Of a stretch of DNA of 64,000 bases, positions 24,858 through 36,216 are shown one piece after another. The stretch lies in assembly GCA_025506515.1 (NCBI GenBank), contig CM046445.1, forward strand, positions 2,452,631-2,516,630, written 5' to 3'. Every line of letters starts with the position of its first letter. The first letter of the stretch is position 1. Under the pieces are notes generated by a model. The model searched no databases and had not been told where the DNA came from. It was given only the letters and a program-made list of their open reading frames with translations. This DNA comes from Flaveria trinervia (lineage: Eukaryota; Streptophyta; Magnoliopsida; Asterales; Asteraceae). Position numbers and translations under genes: made by a program.

Positions 24858-26957
24858 TATAAGGCCCCGTTTCCGGGCATCTCACAGTTGGTTAATCACA
24901 GCAGTTAAAACATTACACATTATAATTATACAAACTTAAACGACGGAAATAATTTATCAAAAACCCTTCATTTCATTTAAAGCACTGTTGTTAAGCAATA
25001 CATCATCGTTAACAGTTTACAAAAGAATTGTTTTACTGCATTACAAAACAACAGCGACATAAAATACGAATGGATGTCAGTCTTTCCCTACAGAGTAGCT
25101 TCACCCTCGTGCCATCCTCAGCAATAATTACCTGCCAACTGAAAATGTATAAAAGTTAGCGTTGCTGAATGAGCTCTAGTTTTATAAGTAATAAAATACT
25201 TTTTATATGTTGTATATGAAAATACTTTTTTCTGAAAAATACAACTCTATACTGTATATGCGAGCACGCATTAACTATATGAACATATACTGTGTGTTCT
25301 CGTTACTGTATGCCTTGTATGTTCTGTAAACTTTTATTTTTATCTTTCACTGTCTGTATGGACCAATGAGCAATACCCCAACTATATGCGCGATGGAAAA
25401 CGGGTGATGGGCCATCTGTATCCCTCGCAAGAGTCAACTAAATATCTCGAAAGGGTCAACTAAATCTCTCGAAAGGGTGTTGTGTACTGTGTACAAGGCC
25501 AACCTAATCACCCAGGATACGCTACAAGGGTCCTGCCAATCTCAATTGATTGGCCCTGTGTGCATAATAAGGTAGCTAACCCGCAGCACAGTTGAGCTAA
25601 CGACAACACGGTCGTGTCCCTCCTATAAGCTCGCAAGACTTGTTAACATTTTATTAATGTTCCTCTTCTTTTCTTTATTGCTCTTTCACTTTATTATTAC
25701 TATATACTTTACGTTACGATAATAAACATACCACGTAAAGTCACATACTAAGTAATAATAATAATAGCAATAACAATAATAAGGAACAATCATAAGTAAT
25801 CATATCATGCATGAAACATCATCATTAATCAGCCCTAAGTCAACCTTGGTCAAAACCTTAAAGCACAGACTCCTAGAAAATTCTGTAAAAATTTCTTAAG
25901 TGCTTAGGCGCATGGGAACTATTTGGGCGCACGTTTCATCACTATATAGGTGCATCAGCAAACACTTAATCATTTATCACTTTAGGCGCATGAACTATTC
26001 AGGCGCATGTGCACTATTAGGGCGTATGAACACTTAGGCGCATGGGTTATTCGGACACATGGGCACTTAGGCGCATGAGTTTTTCAGACGCATGGACACT
26101 TGGGCGTATGAGCCACTTGGGCGCATGGGCACTATTGGGGCATATGAGCCCTTCACTTAGCCGTCCGACTAATATTTCTAGGCGTATGGACCACTATTCA
26201 GGCGCATGGGCTGTACTTAAACATTTCTAAGGTAATCTTAGGCACATGGGCTACTGTTTAGGTGCATGGATTACACTTAAATCTTTCTAAGGCATTTTTA
26301 GGCGCATGAGCCTTATTTAGCCGCATGGACCTTCTGTGTAACATGTTTCCGGTATGTTTTCAAACCCAATCATCGAACCCATCTGTTCTAAGCTTAATGT
26401 GGCTATTCAAAACATGAACAACCTATGAGCATTCAAGAATCAACATCCAATCATGCACATTACATACGGGTAAACATACAAAAACTTGGTAAAATTATTT
26501 TAATACATTTTCAGCCCCAAAGATGTTTAAAAACAAGTAAAAACCGGGGTCTAGAACTAACCTGGTGCAACTTGGGTGTTCTTTTCTTCTAACCCACTTG
26601 CAATGAGTTCAAACACCTAAAAACAACACTAACACACACACCCGAGCACATAAGCACATAAACTTATAACCGGGATAAAACACGTCATAAACACATAAAA
26701 ACCACGAATTCTTACCTTGAATTCGTTCACTTCTTCTTCTTCTTCTTCAAACCGAGAGTTCTCTCTCTCTCTAAAAACGAATGAAGATGGTGATGTGAAA
26801 CGAGGGTGGGCGGCCATGCCCACTTTTACACCAACTTTTTCAAAGTTTTATCATTTTTACACTTTTAATCCCTCTACTTGGGCTTTATTACATTTTTTTC
26901 TTTTATTCTTCATCTATTATTCTTTCTTTTCTTTTTAAGAAATAATCGGGTGTTACA
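24858..26957 (-). repeat. Solo LTR, family B, 2100 bp
   Basis: The plus strand runs from TATAAGGCCCCG (a TGTAAGG terminus with one change) to ATCGGGTGTTACA, so on the minus strand it starts TGTAACACCCG, typical of plant Ty3-gypsy LTRs. It is flanked by the perfect 5-bp duplication ATTTA (24853-24857 and 26958-26962), with no internal region. This is the footprint of recombination between two LTRs of one insertion. It is related to 32893-34719 and to the fragment 5928-7333. Confidence 0.92.
25890..26345. repeat. Short-period repeats TTAGGCGCATGG in solo LTR
   Basis: About twenty degenerate units around TTAGGCGCATGGGC are spaced about 15-35 bp. Variants include GGGCGTATGA, AGACGCATGG and AGGTGCATGG. 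The block is AT-poor compared with its surroundings. The same block occurs inverted at 6005-6340, and a differently worded block occupies the equivalent place at 33905-34110. Confidence 0.8.
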
Positions 26958-26962
26958 ATTTA

Positions 26963-29900
26963 GAGATGCAAGTTGTAAATAGGAGGTTCCATTAATATAA
27001 CTTATAATTAAATATAAACTTGTTATATTATTAAAAGATTAGGAAAAAAGTTTTGAAATTTTAACTACACCTAATGTTTCTCAATTTAACTTTCACTTAT
27101 AAATTTTCTTCATCTATGTCATTATGATTACTTCTTGGGCTTGCCGTTAGTAATAAACCATATTGGGGGAGGGGATGGGTAGAGTGGTAGTTGATTGTCC
27201 GACCAGACCCCTCTCTCCTTAATTTTTACGGATTTAGAAGAATCATTTTCCAGCGGCGGAGCTTGAACATTTTCGTAAAGATGGAAGTGGGCAAAATTAA
27301 CTTATTTTATGAAGGGGGGCGAACTCGAGTTTTATATAAAAATTTACATTACCGGATTAAAGTTTAATAATACTGATGAAAAAAAAGAAGAAACCCCCCA
27401 CCTCGCGCCCCCTTAAATCCTCCGCCATTGTCCCCTCCCCCTCAATCTCACACATCTTGCCCGACCCCACCCGCCCTTACATATCCCTCTTCGCTTACTT
27501 TTCTTTACATCGGCCCCCACGTCCCTCCTTTCCTCCCTATCTCCTCTACACAAGCTCATGAAGCGGTAACAATTAAACGTGGTTTTAAAACTCAAAAAGT
27601 GTCAATAAGCCAAAACACATAATCTTTTTGTAGGTCCCACGGATGCAAATAGTGTTTCCAGGTATATCCCGTAAACTTTATTCCAAGTGCAGGCTGCACT
27701 CCACACCCCATATTGGAAATTTTGATAAAAAGCTACAAAATCAAAGTAACGAAATCACCACAATAAAAGCATATTGTATTGCAAACACCTTATCATTTGC
27801 ATTATCGCTTTTCTTTCCAATAAATCATGCTTTGAAATTGACTTCAAAGGCATCTCCCTTATAATGACACATAAACCATGAGCTTTTCATTACATAATTA
27901 TTATAATTAGGCATCTTTAAACCAGAGGTGTTGAAAGGTCGTGTTAACGAGTCAACAAAGAATTAATAAAGAAAACCCTTCAAGATATTTTGTATCATCG
28001 GTACACTAGCTATTAATATAAGTGCCATCATAATCACTAAAAAAACTAATAAATTATATATTCTTATGATGCTAAAATTGTATTACAATAAACCTTAACA
28101 TTTTGACAGAATACCAAAAGTCTTGTTAGGCACGTAAACTCTAATATGACTCATGTTATTTGTCCGCTCAAACATAATTTTTCCGCATATTACTAATGTA
28201 AATGTGCTATAAATTTACAAAAACTTATGTGAAACATTTACACTTAATTCATAGAATAAAACGACCATTTTTCTTTTAGCTTCTATATTTTGACAGATAA
28301 TTCTTTTTTAATATACTCATTAAATATTTAAAACAAGTCAACATATAAACCCTTCAGATAGTCACTAGACCAACATGTCTATGAGTTTCACCTCATTTCA
28401 ACTACGTAATTTAATAAGTTTCATGTTAGGTTTATGTGGTGTATTTTGTTCCACGATGTCACTAACAATATCATAGTCTTGATAAATATAAGATATACAA
28501 ATTTTTGTTTCTTCAAATGTCACAATCACTTTGTGTACGAACCGAAAAGAAAGAAATCCATGATGTGTGATTGATTTATAGAGGATTACAGGGACATTTT
28601 TATTAGAACCGATGTTATGTTAATAACTAACAAGAACTAAATAATAAACTTGTATTTTAAAATGTAACACATAAAACGCTAGCTTTTAGAACTCATAACC
28701 CCCTCCCCCCCATAATTAAAAAAATTGATCATACTTGATCAAATTGATATATAAGAAAAAGCCCTTAAATGCATTATACTATAATTCACAAAATCACACC
28801 TCTCAATGCTCGATAAGCTTGCAAAAGCAAATGAAATTATAAAGCAAAAAATGTGATGGGAAAATAGGGTAAAGCATGAGTTGTAATCCTTAAACCCAAT
28901 TGGATGGGTGGGTGACACATAAGAAAGTGACTAGTGAAGGCCCCACAAGTTAAGGAACACATACCCTAGAAATAGGAAGTATGAGCAAGTGTTGCCGTGG
29001 GTCAAGTGGATTATTGCCCTACGAAACCATCTAATTTTAGGGCTCGATCAACATCTTATATTGGGATACAGTTTACACGATACATATAAGCAAAGAAATG
29101 GTGTGTTTCTTTAGAAAGATGAAAACCATTTAATTCAAAAGATAATGTGTATGAACAGATATACTTTTAATAAAGGAAAAACTTATCGATATTTTTGATA
29201 GTTGTTATCGATTTTCATAGAGATAGGTTAGCTCAATGTGTTAGGTAACCAATCGAAATAGGTTAGATCAAATTAGTAGTTTACGAGGTTAAAAGGGATT
29301 GAATTTGTTTTCCAATCTCATTTTCTTCTTTTCTTATAGAAAAGTCTTGAAATTAATCGTATATTCAATCACATATATGAATACTCATCTCATTACCTTT
29401 CCTTAATATTTCGGGTTTCTGTTTCCCATTTGGGTTAAGGTCTATTATATTGCTTGAGGATAAGACTTGTTCTTAAAGGCTTGAGGTCGTCGTGCAACTT
29501 GATGATCAATATCTGAAAATTTTATTTTCCTGAAACTTCCTGATAATAATTTGATAAATTTAGAAAAAATGAAAAAATATTTTAAAAAAATATTTATTTT
29601 CATTTTAATTATAAATTTCAATTTAATTTAATTTTCTACGAGTTGCTGATAAAGGATTTTTATTTGTATTTTTCTCAGACAAGCTTTAATTTGTTTCTAA
29701 ATATTAGAGACCGCTTTTCAATGAAATCCATTTTTAGTTTTAAATTAAAAAATATAAATAATTCCCTAATTTCTCGCTTAATATGGAAAAAATTAAGATG
29801 TTTGTATAATGTAACACTATTAGATAATCCTATACGATATATGTAGACACGTACGTAAACATATAATTTGGAAAACTTATTGACATTCTGTGTGACATTG

Positions 29901-30010
29901 GAGCAACGTATTACTCCACACTTATTATTTTATTATACCATAAATCAATAAAAAATAAAATTATATTTGGCATTATAAATAAATGTTAGTACAACATGAC
30001 CGCTAGTCTT
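26963..30010. other. Intergenic DNA, no gene seen
   Basis: AT-rich with a pyrimidine-rich stretch on the plus strand at about 27385-27550 and homopolymer C near 28702. A CAGCGGCGGAG motif at 27251 and a CTCCGCCATTG motif at 27420-27430 resemble decayed hAT ends, but their flanks do not match well. The reading frames here have no recognisable domain. Confidence 0.5.
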
Positions 30011-30019
30011 CAATTAAAA

Positions 30020-30800
30020 GAATGATCAGACAAAATTAATTAACACATCTTCACTTTTTGTATCTTCATATGTGCATTCAACATCTTCCTCATCAATAAC
30101 ATCCTCTTCATTATAAGCATCGAGTTCCATAACCTTTCCCATAACAATACTGAATACAAATAGGTTGCACATCCTCATTCACTTATACAATTATTGAATT
30201 GTTTACCCTTAATTCATTGATCTAAAACTTTAATCCATCTTCTATATCATCATTATTAACAGGGACCACATCAACACATTGTTCTATTCATATATCCCCT
30301 TAATTGGATTCGGCTTGACTACAGCTAACCAGTGTTTTAAATCATTTGATGAAATTGATATTGCGTAAAAATAAGGTGTTTTGCCTATAATTCTAGAATG
30401 AACGAGCCCGTTGGTCTTTGCTCTTGAATTCAATATCAAACAAACCATATTTTGGGTCCAATTTATCCTCGTGACCATTGTTAAACCACGGGCACTTGAA
30501 CTATGCACAACAATGTAATGACCAATGTAATAGTATTCCACTGTTTAAGACCTTTTCACGCAATCCATAATTGTCAAACTCCAATCAACATATTTTTGTT
30601 TTTGAAATTATATCCATTTGTGCTCAACCATTAACATCCTCATCTATATTTATTGGTACTTGAAACGGATGATGCATTACCTAGCGCTTATGTACATCAT
30701 GATTCCATCGCATGTAATACTAGACAATAGACATGAGTCTAAATTTATACAATGAGCGAACACTTCGATTTAAAAGCTTCGATTAACCTTAATCCATGTT
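30020..30800 (-). pseudogene. Decayed CACTA TNP2 C-terminal (DUF4216-like) relic
   Basis: On the minus strand, frame fragments around 30284-30541 include HWLAVVKPNPIKGIYE. This resembles the block of DUF4216 proteins where a WxVV segment precedes a Tyr-Glu segment. It is followed by Asp/Glu-rich stretches at about 30040-30290 (VPVNNDDIEDG, NEEDVIDEEDVE), like the acidic tails of the other two DUF4216 genes in this window. Many stops and frameshifts interrupt it. The assignment rests on pattern similarity only; unrelated decayed DNA cannot be excluded. Confidence 0.4.
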
Positions 30801-32431
30801 ATTCAATTGAGTGTTTCCGTAGGATTTTAATTAATCTTTACATTTTGTTCAAATGGGTACCATTATTCAAATGAGGTCTGTTGTGGGATTGAGGTCTGGC
30901 ATATATAGTCAGGTTTTATTTTATTAAGGTATGTTGTTGTCATGTTTTTTTTTATTCAAGTCTAATGTTGTCATGTTTGGTTAGATTGAGTTCTACATTG
31001 AGATTGATCTTATATATCGATTAGGAGGAGAACCATTGTTGTTTGATTGCAAAAGATATAACTAAAGTGGAAAAATAGTGAAGATTAATTTAAATCACAT
31101 AGCAAATCTCAATTGAACAACACGAATCATGGTTAATTGAAACATTTAAATTAAAGTATCCGGTCTTGCTGGTCGCTTTATGTATTTTTTTTAGTTTTAG
31201 TTGATTATTAGTTGGTTAATTTATTTCAATTGGATAGCTAGGGTATCGATTAAGACTAAAATAACCTCAATTTTAACAAAGGTTTTAACTTTGTTAGTAG
31301 AATGATCGAAAATAAAAACATTCGTTAAACTATAATGATTGAAATGGCCAAAAAATAGTTGCAATCCATATCAAGCATACATTCATAAGCTCATCCAACA
31401 TACCAAATACAGACCCATACAATTAAAAAACCCTAATTATAACCAAAGGTGGCAGTGGTGGTTTTATAGGTGATGGCACGATGGTAGTGGTTCGCAACGC
31501 TACTACACATGCTGCTTGTGGTCAGAATGCCGGTGGCGGTGGTGATGGTTTTATGGTGTTAGGTGGCTTGAGAAGAAGGAAGAAAGGAAGAAATGTGCAT
31601 TTCAAGTTGTAGTTTTGATATTAAAATACCAACGAATTTTTTGATGAAATTCCATCAATAACTTTTTCTACTTCATTTCCATTTATCTAATTCTAAACCA
31701 CTCCATATTTTCTTATTTTTTAACTGTCGGTGGATCTGTTAGAAACTAGTCGAATTTACCGAGGAACAAAAGTCGTTGTAAATCTTTCGGTAATCACTAA
31801 GGAAAGGTGATATTTGTTAGTAATTTCTGATGGATAGAATGCTTCCCAAATAATTTCACATCTAATTTTCTTGTAAATATTGGTTTTTAATTTGTTTTAA
31901 CTTACGCAAACGCATATTACATGATAATAAGCGTTGTAAAAATAAGTGTATATGAATTTAATGCTCTAACGTTCAACATGTTAATAAATAATTGCTTTAA
32001 AATCCATCAAAATTTATTTCTAGTAGTTTTTGTGCCAATAAGTCCTAAATCAACTGGTTTAAAAGAAGTCATCTTATGACTTTTTAAAGTCAAGATCATG
32101 GGTTGGAGTCTCACTAAATGTAATATGCTTCAAGTGGGTCAAGAGTTTTACCACAGTGGGTCTTTAGGTGGTGGGTTTTTCTTGAAATAGTGGGCGAGCC
32201 GGGTCACCAGCGTTGTCTGTGTTCGCGGACGTGGATGGCATTTCGCCAATGGATTTACCCGAGTGACCGGGCTTAAAAATTATTTGTTGGTCGTTCAAAA
32301 AAAATAGTGTTTGTTTGTTACACAAGCTCACATAAAGATGAATCATTAATATCCGTCGAGACCATACATATATAACAACCTTCTATATCAAATTACATTT
32401 TAAAATGATACAAGTTAATTATATTAGGTTT
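30801..32431. other. Intergenic DNA with possible CACTA end near 32026
   Basis: Most of this stretch shows no gene. At 31440-31560 there is a GGTGGTGG-rich segment. From 31620 to 31830 there are TCGGTG- and TCGGTAA-type motifs in both orientations, and at 32017-32026 the sequence TTTCTAGTAG appears, similar to the right end of the inner CACTA. Together with the DUF4216-like relic this could be the end of a decayed fourth CACTA. No left end was found. Confidence 0.35.
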
Positions 32432-32444
32432 CACTACAAGAAGG

Positions 32445-32640
32445 GAGACTAATAGTAACGACAGATTTCGTCGATATTAGTGGGGTTTGTCGCCGCTATT
32501 ACTATTAGTGGTGATATATCGCCGCTAATATATCGCCGCTATTGATATTATTAGTGGCGACACGGTCGCCGCTATTTGTGTTTGTTAAGAATTCCGGGAA
32601 AAGGACTATTAGCGTCGACATTTGTCGCCGCTAATAGTCA
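32445..32640. repeat. Subterminal repeats, left end of third CACTA
   Basis: Repeated TCGCCGCTATT and TAGTGGCGACA motifs in both orientations, about every 20-30 bp, able to form short hairpins. The same vocabulary occurs at 39120-39360. Confidence 0.85.
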
Positions 32641-32892
32641 ATTTTTTTTGTTTTTTGTTTTGTTTTTATTTTTTAATAACCGAATAAACATGTATATAAA
32701 AATAAACCTAGATTTCCCAATAACACAAATAACAACATACACATACAAATAATATTAAGTAGTACACTACGATTGTTAACAAATTAAGTATGCTAATCCA
32801 TTGTTTAACTTCAACATTAACTGTCGTTAACACAAACATAAACAACTTAAACCGCTATCCTATTCATCTTTCTCGTTCGAATCATCTTCATC

Positions 32893-34719
32893 TGTAAGGC
32901 CCCGTTCTCGGGACGCTTACAGCTGGGTTCTCATCGCACATAAAACATATAATTACATTTGTATTTAATGAATCGTAGCGGAAAACTAAAACAAACTTTC
33001 ATTTCCATGTAAATGCTTTTGCAAACTAATACAACATTCATTACAAAAATAGTTTGTTCGCATTACAATGCAAAAACATTAATCAAAAGAATGTCATCCC
33101 AAAAGAGCTGAGTAGTCGCCCGTGCCATCCTCAGCAACCATTACCTGCCAACTGGAAACACATCAAAGTCAACGTTGCTGAGTGAGTTCTAGTTTTATAA
33201 ATAAAACATACTTTACTTTCATATAAAACCATTCGTTACTTTTACATGATCACACATCGTACGTACACATAGATAACATCATTATTATCTTCTTCATTCG
33301 TTCATTCGTTCTTTCATTACCTTACTTGCGCATCGGACATCATCCCAAACCAATACCATGTGCTACACCCCGTTAGTCGTAGCTACCGGGCCGAAGTCAA
33401 CGAATGACAGCTAAACGTATGCCATGGTACTAGGAGTAACCATCAGTTTTAGCTACTGGGCCGAAGTCAACGAATGACAGCTAAACGTATGCCACAGTAC
33501 TAGGGGTGAGCGGTAGAGGTTCTACATTTAGGGTCAATCACCAAGAAGACCCCGTATCCGATGTGTGCAAGACGTTTCATTCGTTCATCATGTTCCTCTT
33601 TTTTTATCTTTCACTTTACGTTACATAATACTTCGTTCATTCATCATAACAAGTAAAGCCACAGGAAAGATATTATACATCACATTAAGGAACATAATCA
33701 TGCATCAACATCACATCATACATGGCAACATCATACATACACAACATGCAACATCATCACCCTCATCATGCCCAACATGCTTTCTAAGACCTCGATCGTC
33801 ATATTAAAAACCCTTATGGGAACCTTTACATCAAAACTTACATCTGCACTTTCCCCCGAAAGTCAGAAGTCAATCTACACCTTCCTCGGGTTCAACAGCC
33901 CTATTCGGGCGTATGGACACCCTTCAGTCGCATGGCCTTCATGCGACTGGACATCATGCGATTGAACTAATACGGATGAACACCTATGCGAATGAACATC
34001 CAGTCGTGCGAATGGACCTTCAGTCGCATGACCCCCATGCGACTGGCCCTTCAATCATGCGAATGAACCCCAATCGTGCGAATGGACCCCAATCGCACCC
34101 TAATCGGCCGTATGGCCTCCATTCGGCCTCCAGTTGGTCGCCTAGCCCTAACTGATGCATAATGCAGTTCAACCCGACTGCAGCCGAGGGTTTTCGGCCC
34201 CCAAACTCATCTAAACCCATTTTAAGCCTAAATCGACCATCCTAAACCTTAGGGATGCATACCATAACATCATTCAAGCACAACCAAGCAAGAAATCAAG
34301 TCACAATCGCGTCATACATATACATACCCATACACAAACGGGTCAACTTACACACATACGAAAAACTCGATTTCAGATGTTTTCCAGCCCCAAATCGTTT
34401 GAAAACAAGTAAAAGAGGGGTCCTAGAACTCACCTAAACGAGCCCAATGACAAGAGCTTCGATTCGGCTTGCTTCACTACGATTTTGGCGACCCGAACCG
34501 ACCCGAACCGGCACTTTTCCTCTTTTTCTCTTCTTCTTTCTCTCTTCTTCTCTTTATAAGCTGAAATGTGAGTGTGGGGAGAGTGGGTTGCCCTCTCCCT
34601 ACATATGTCACCACATTTCCCAACTTTTCTTCGTTGGCGGGTTTGGTCCCTCGACTTTTGGACTTTATTTTCTTTTCTTTCTTCACCGGCTTCAAAATAA
34701 TAAACATCCGGGTGTTACA
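32893..34719 (-). repeat. Solo LTR, family B relative, 1827 bp
   Basis: The plus strand starts TGTAAGGCCCCGTTC and ends ATCCGGGTGTTACA. It is flanked by the perfect 5-bp duplication TCATC (32888-32892 and 34720-34724), with no internal region. Landmarks shared with 24858-26957 are the ATTACCTGCCAACTG block (33140), the GTTGCTGAGTGAG block (33173) and the GGTCCTAGAACTCACCT block (34420). Overall divergence is large, so it is a related subfamily. Inside, about 33370-33500 holds a duplicated segment of roughly 75 bp (GGGCCGAAGTCAACGAATGACAGC appears twice). Confidence 0.93.
33905..34110. repeat. Short-period repeats CATGCGACTGGAC in solo LTR
   Basis: Degenerate units around CAGTCGCATGRCC and CATGCGAATGAAC lie in the same relative LTR position as the GCGCATGG block of 25890-26345, but with a different consensus. 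Confidence 0.65.
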
Positions 34720-34879
34720 TCATCACCTTGTTGTGTAGCTTTTTGAGAGGCAATAAGTTGAGTCATTTGAGACATAAAGTTCGTATTTTGAAACAGACTT
34801 GCGATTTGAGCCTACAAAACAAAACATACATTATAAGTTGTTGTATCAAGTGTGTTTGCATCATTTTGACGTGGTTTTA

Positions 34880-35292
34880 AGTCATTTTCACCCATCTTGA
34901 CCCATTTTAAGTCAAATTAACGTGGTTTTAACCATATCAAGTGTATTTGTATCATTTGGACCCATTTCAACCAAAATGTATATAATTCAACTTAAATTGA
35001 CCTATTTTGACCCATCTAAGATAAACCAACAATAATACACTTAACACAAGTTTAAGTAACTAAAGTTTATTTTTGCCCATTTTGACCCGTTTTAAGTAAA
35101 ATTAACGTGGTTTTAACTATATCAAGTGTGTTTGTATCATTTTGACCCATTTTAACCAAAATGTACATAATTCAACTTAAATTACCCATTTTGACCCGTT
35201 TTAAATAAACCAACAATGATACACTTAACACCTTCAAGTTTAAGCAATTAAAATTTATTTTTACCCATTTTGACCCGTTCAACTTATATAAC
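34880..35292. repeat. 185-bp tandem repeat, about 2.2 copies
   Basis: The anchor ACGTGGTTTTAAC occurs at about 34920 and 35105, and the TTTTTGCCCATTTTGACCCG or TTTTTACCCATTTTGACCCG anchor at about 35069 and 35250, giving a period near 185 bp. It lies in an intron-like part of the TNP1 gene of the third CACTA. It is rich in CATTTTGACCC. Confidence 0.75.
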
Positions 35293-35552
35293 TTTAATAC
35301 CCTTGAAAGTGTCTGAGGTATTTGTTCCTGCTAATGGACAAACGAACTCGACCCTGTAGATGAAGACGGTTTACGCCCAATCCCTCTAATATGTCTGCGG
35401 TGTTCTTCCAAAACCGACTCAAAAACTTCGACCTCATTCGGCATTGATGAACAATTTTTTTTGTTTTGGGATTGACTTTGCAACCGTCCTCTGAGATGAT
35501 TTTATATTAATTAACAAAAAGTGATTTAATATATATATATATATATTGTTGC

Positions 35553-36216
35553 TAGGGCTGCAAACGAACCAAACGAACACAAACAAGGCTTTGTTCGTGT
35601 TCGTTCGTTAAGAAATAAACTTGTTCATGAACTGTTCACGAACACTTATCGAATGAGATTTTTTGTTCGTGTTCGTTCATTAAGAAAATGAACATGTTCA
35701 TGACTGTTCACGAACACTTACCGAACGCAAATGAACACAAGCAAAAGCAAACGAATACAAATAACTGTTCATAAACATGATCAACAAAAAAAATTCATAA
35801 CACAAACAAATACAAATTATTATAGATTTTTTTAGAATAAAATTTATATTTTTTTATTACAAAGATTACATAAAATTAATAAAAAATAATAAGTAGTTAA
35901 CATATATATATCAAAAAATACTTGATATAATAGTCATAAAAATAACTGACACAATAATTAAGAATATAAACGAACATAAACAAACACTTTATCAACGTTC
36001 ACGAACTAACACTAACGAACATAAACGAACACATTATCGAATGTTCGCGAACATAAATGAACGAACGCGAGTTGTGTTCATGTTCGTGCGTTTAACTAAA
36101 CGAACGAAATTTTCGTGTTCGTGTTCGTTCATTTACTAAACGAACGAACATAAACGAACTTCCCCTCGAATGGTTCACGAACTGTTCGCTGAACATTCAG
36201 TTCGTTTGCAGCCCTA
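35553..36216. mobile_element. hAT-type MITE (664 bp) with 8-bp target duplication
   Basis: The terminal inverted repeats are TAGGGCTGCAAACGAAC (35553-35569) and its exact inverse at 36200-36216. It is flanked by ATTGTTGC on both sides (35545-35552 and 36217-36224). Eight bases and a TAGGG start fit the hAT superfamily. The interior is full of GTTCGTGTTCGTTCG and its inverse CGAACGAACATAAACGAAC, so much of the element can fold back on itself. It has no coding capacity and depends on a hAT transposase from elsewhere. Confidence 0.93.

Noticed and set aside
25890..26345. Repeat-spacer look of the GCGCATGG block, CRISPR-like
   Set aside because: Units are short and degenerate, spacing is irregular, and the block is part of a plant LTR present in several copies.
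27251..27430. Small hAT-like MITE with CAGCGGCGGAG and CTCCGCCATTG ends
   Set aside because: Ends have two mismatches in 11 bases and the 8-bp flanks agree at only about half the positions.
27376..27622. Overlapping Pro/Ser-rich and Arg-rich frames
   Set aside because: They come from a pyrimidine-rich stretch open on both strands, without domains or splice context.
34447..34746. 99-residue frame on the plus strand
   Set aside because: It runs across the end of a solo LTR and into the next element, on the opposite strand to the element.
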